From: Crocinitomicaceae bacterium
Lineage (GTDB): Bacteria; Bacteroidota; Bacteroidia; Flavobacteriales_D; Sanyastnellaceae
Assembly (NCBI GenBank): GCA_020848015.1
Contig: JADLBA010000082.1
Coordinates: forward strand, 1 to 6,389
DNA: 6,389 nt
Direction of reading: 5' to 3'
Below are positions 5,769-6,389 of the stretch, piece after piece. A program made the translations under genes and the position numbers. The notes below the pieces were generated by a model that did not search any database, was not told the DNA's origin, and saw only the letters and a list, made by a program, of their open reading frames with translations. The first letter of the stretch is position 1, and each line of letters starts with the position of its first letter.

Positions 5769-6389
5769 TTAAGTGAGCTTTTTGAGTGCTGCATTATAAA
5801 CTCTTTGCATTCCTTCTTCAATGCTGATTTTCGCCTTCCATCCAAGTTTTTGCTCTACAAAACTCATATCGCAGTAGCGGGAATAAACACCCACAGGCTT
5901 ATCGGTCAGAGGCTTGATTTCAGGGCTATAACCAGCGAAAGAGCAAAAAAGTGAGATGATCTCCCTGAAGGTGGTGAGTTTTCCCATACCAATATTGATC
6001 GCTGTTCCATTTTGGATTTTATCCATTGCCAGCAGAATGCAGTCAATCACATCATCAATGTGTACAAAATCCCTTCCCTGGTAGCCACTTCCCCAAACCT
6101 CAAACGGGTCTTCTTTTTTTGCAGCACGTGCAGCAATGGCCGGTACCGGATAGCTGAGGTCTTGGTCTTCGCCATATCCGCTGAACGGTCTAATGCAGGT
6201 AACTTTCAGTCCATAATATGAAGCGGCAATTTTCGCAAGAAATTCACCTGTCAATTTACTCCACCCGTAGGTCATATCCGGCTCGCCCATTTTTTTAAAA
6301 TTGATATCGCTTTCTTTTAGGGCAATCGCTGTCTCTTCAGTCTGCAGATCAACAGGGTAAGCTGCCGAAGAGCTTGGATAAAGCAACCG
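5769..6389 (-). CDS. NAD-dependent epimerase/dehydratase (extended SDR), N-terminus beyond the window
   Basis: The frame is open from the window edge to the TAA at 5769-5771, giving 206 C-terminal residues; full-length relatives are ~310-330. The fragment begins inside the catalytic strand (RLLYPSSSAAYP, with the active-site Ser) and contains the Y-x-x-x-K pair in TYGWSK (Tyr codon 6267-6269), RPFSGYG, and GRDFVHIDDV. These are hallmarks of extended short-chain dehydrogenases acting on nucleotide sugars. The end GWKAKISIEEGMQRVY is the usual substrate-domain tail. The NAD-binding GxxGxxG loop would lie outside the window. The family covers 4-epimerases, 4,6-dehydratases, 3,5-epimerases and decarboxylases. 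The motif DQDLSYPVPA recalls GDP-mannose 3,5-epimerase-like and related proteins, but the substrate is not resolved. Its position upstream of a glycosyltransferase on the same strand suggests it supplies an activated sugar for a surface glycan. Confidence 0.92.
   Translation of the reverse strand, partial: RLLYPSSSAAYPVDLQTEETAIALKESDINFKKMGEPDMTYGWSKLTGEFLAKIAASYYGLKVTCIRPFSGYGEDQDLSYPVPAIAARAAKKEDPFEVWGSGYQGRDFVHIDDVIDCILLAMDKIQNGTAINIGMGKLTTFREIISLFCSFAGYSPEIKPLTDKPVGVYSRYCDMSFVEQKLGWKAKISIEEGMQRVYNAALKKLT

Overview
The window looks like ordinary chromosomal DNA from a member of the Bacteroidota. Two independent signals point there. The first gene ends in a type IX secretion (T9SS) 'gliding motility-associated' C-terminal tail. 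The promoters I can see follow the Bacteroidota pattern, with TAnnTTTG at about -7 and, for one gene, TTTG at about -33. No species can be named from the sequence alone.

Layout: (1) bases 1-512, + strand, hold the 3' end of a secreted or surface protein with a PKD-like region and a T9SS type B sorting domain. (2) ffh, the signal recognition particle GTPase, follows at 552-1892 with its own promoter in the 39-base gap. (3) A 230-base intergenic region (1893-2122) carries a good promoter candidate and a doubtful 33-codon reading frame. (4) A membrane-anchored SGNH/GDSL-type hydrolase runs to 3628 on the + strand. (5) From 3606 rightwards all genes are on the - strand. In their direction of transcription they are a truncated NAD-dependent nucleotide-sugar epimerase/dehydratase (6389 to 5769), a 160-base AT-rich gap, a GT-B glycosyltransferase (5608 to 4325), a 62-base gap, and pdxH (4262 to 3606). 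pdxH and the SGNH gene converge and overlap by 23 bases.

Functionally, the epimerase and glycosyltransferase look like the edge of a surface-glycan or polysaccharide locus. The SGNH hydrolase could act on acylated glycans or peptidoglycan outside the cytoplasm. ffh and pdxH are housekeeping genes for membrane protein targeting and pyridoxal phosphate supply. I find no tRNA, rRNA, CRISPR array, insertion sequence or convincing Rho-independent terminator. I do not see a new multi-gene system here. The points most worth a second look are the inserted region in the SGNH enzyme, the start region of that gene, the atypical nucleotide-sugar-binding motif and basic insertion in the glycosyltransferase, and the convergent overlap.
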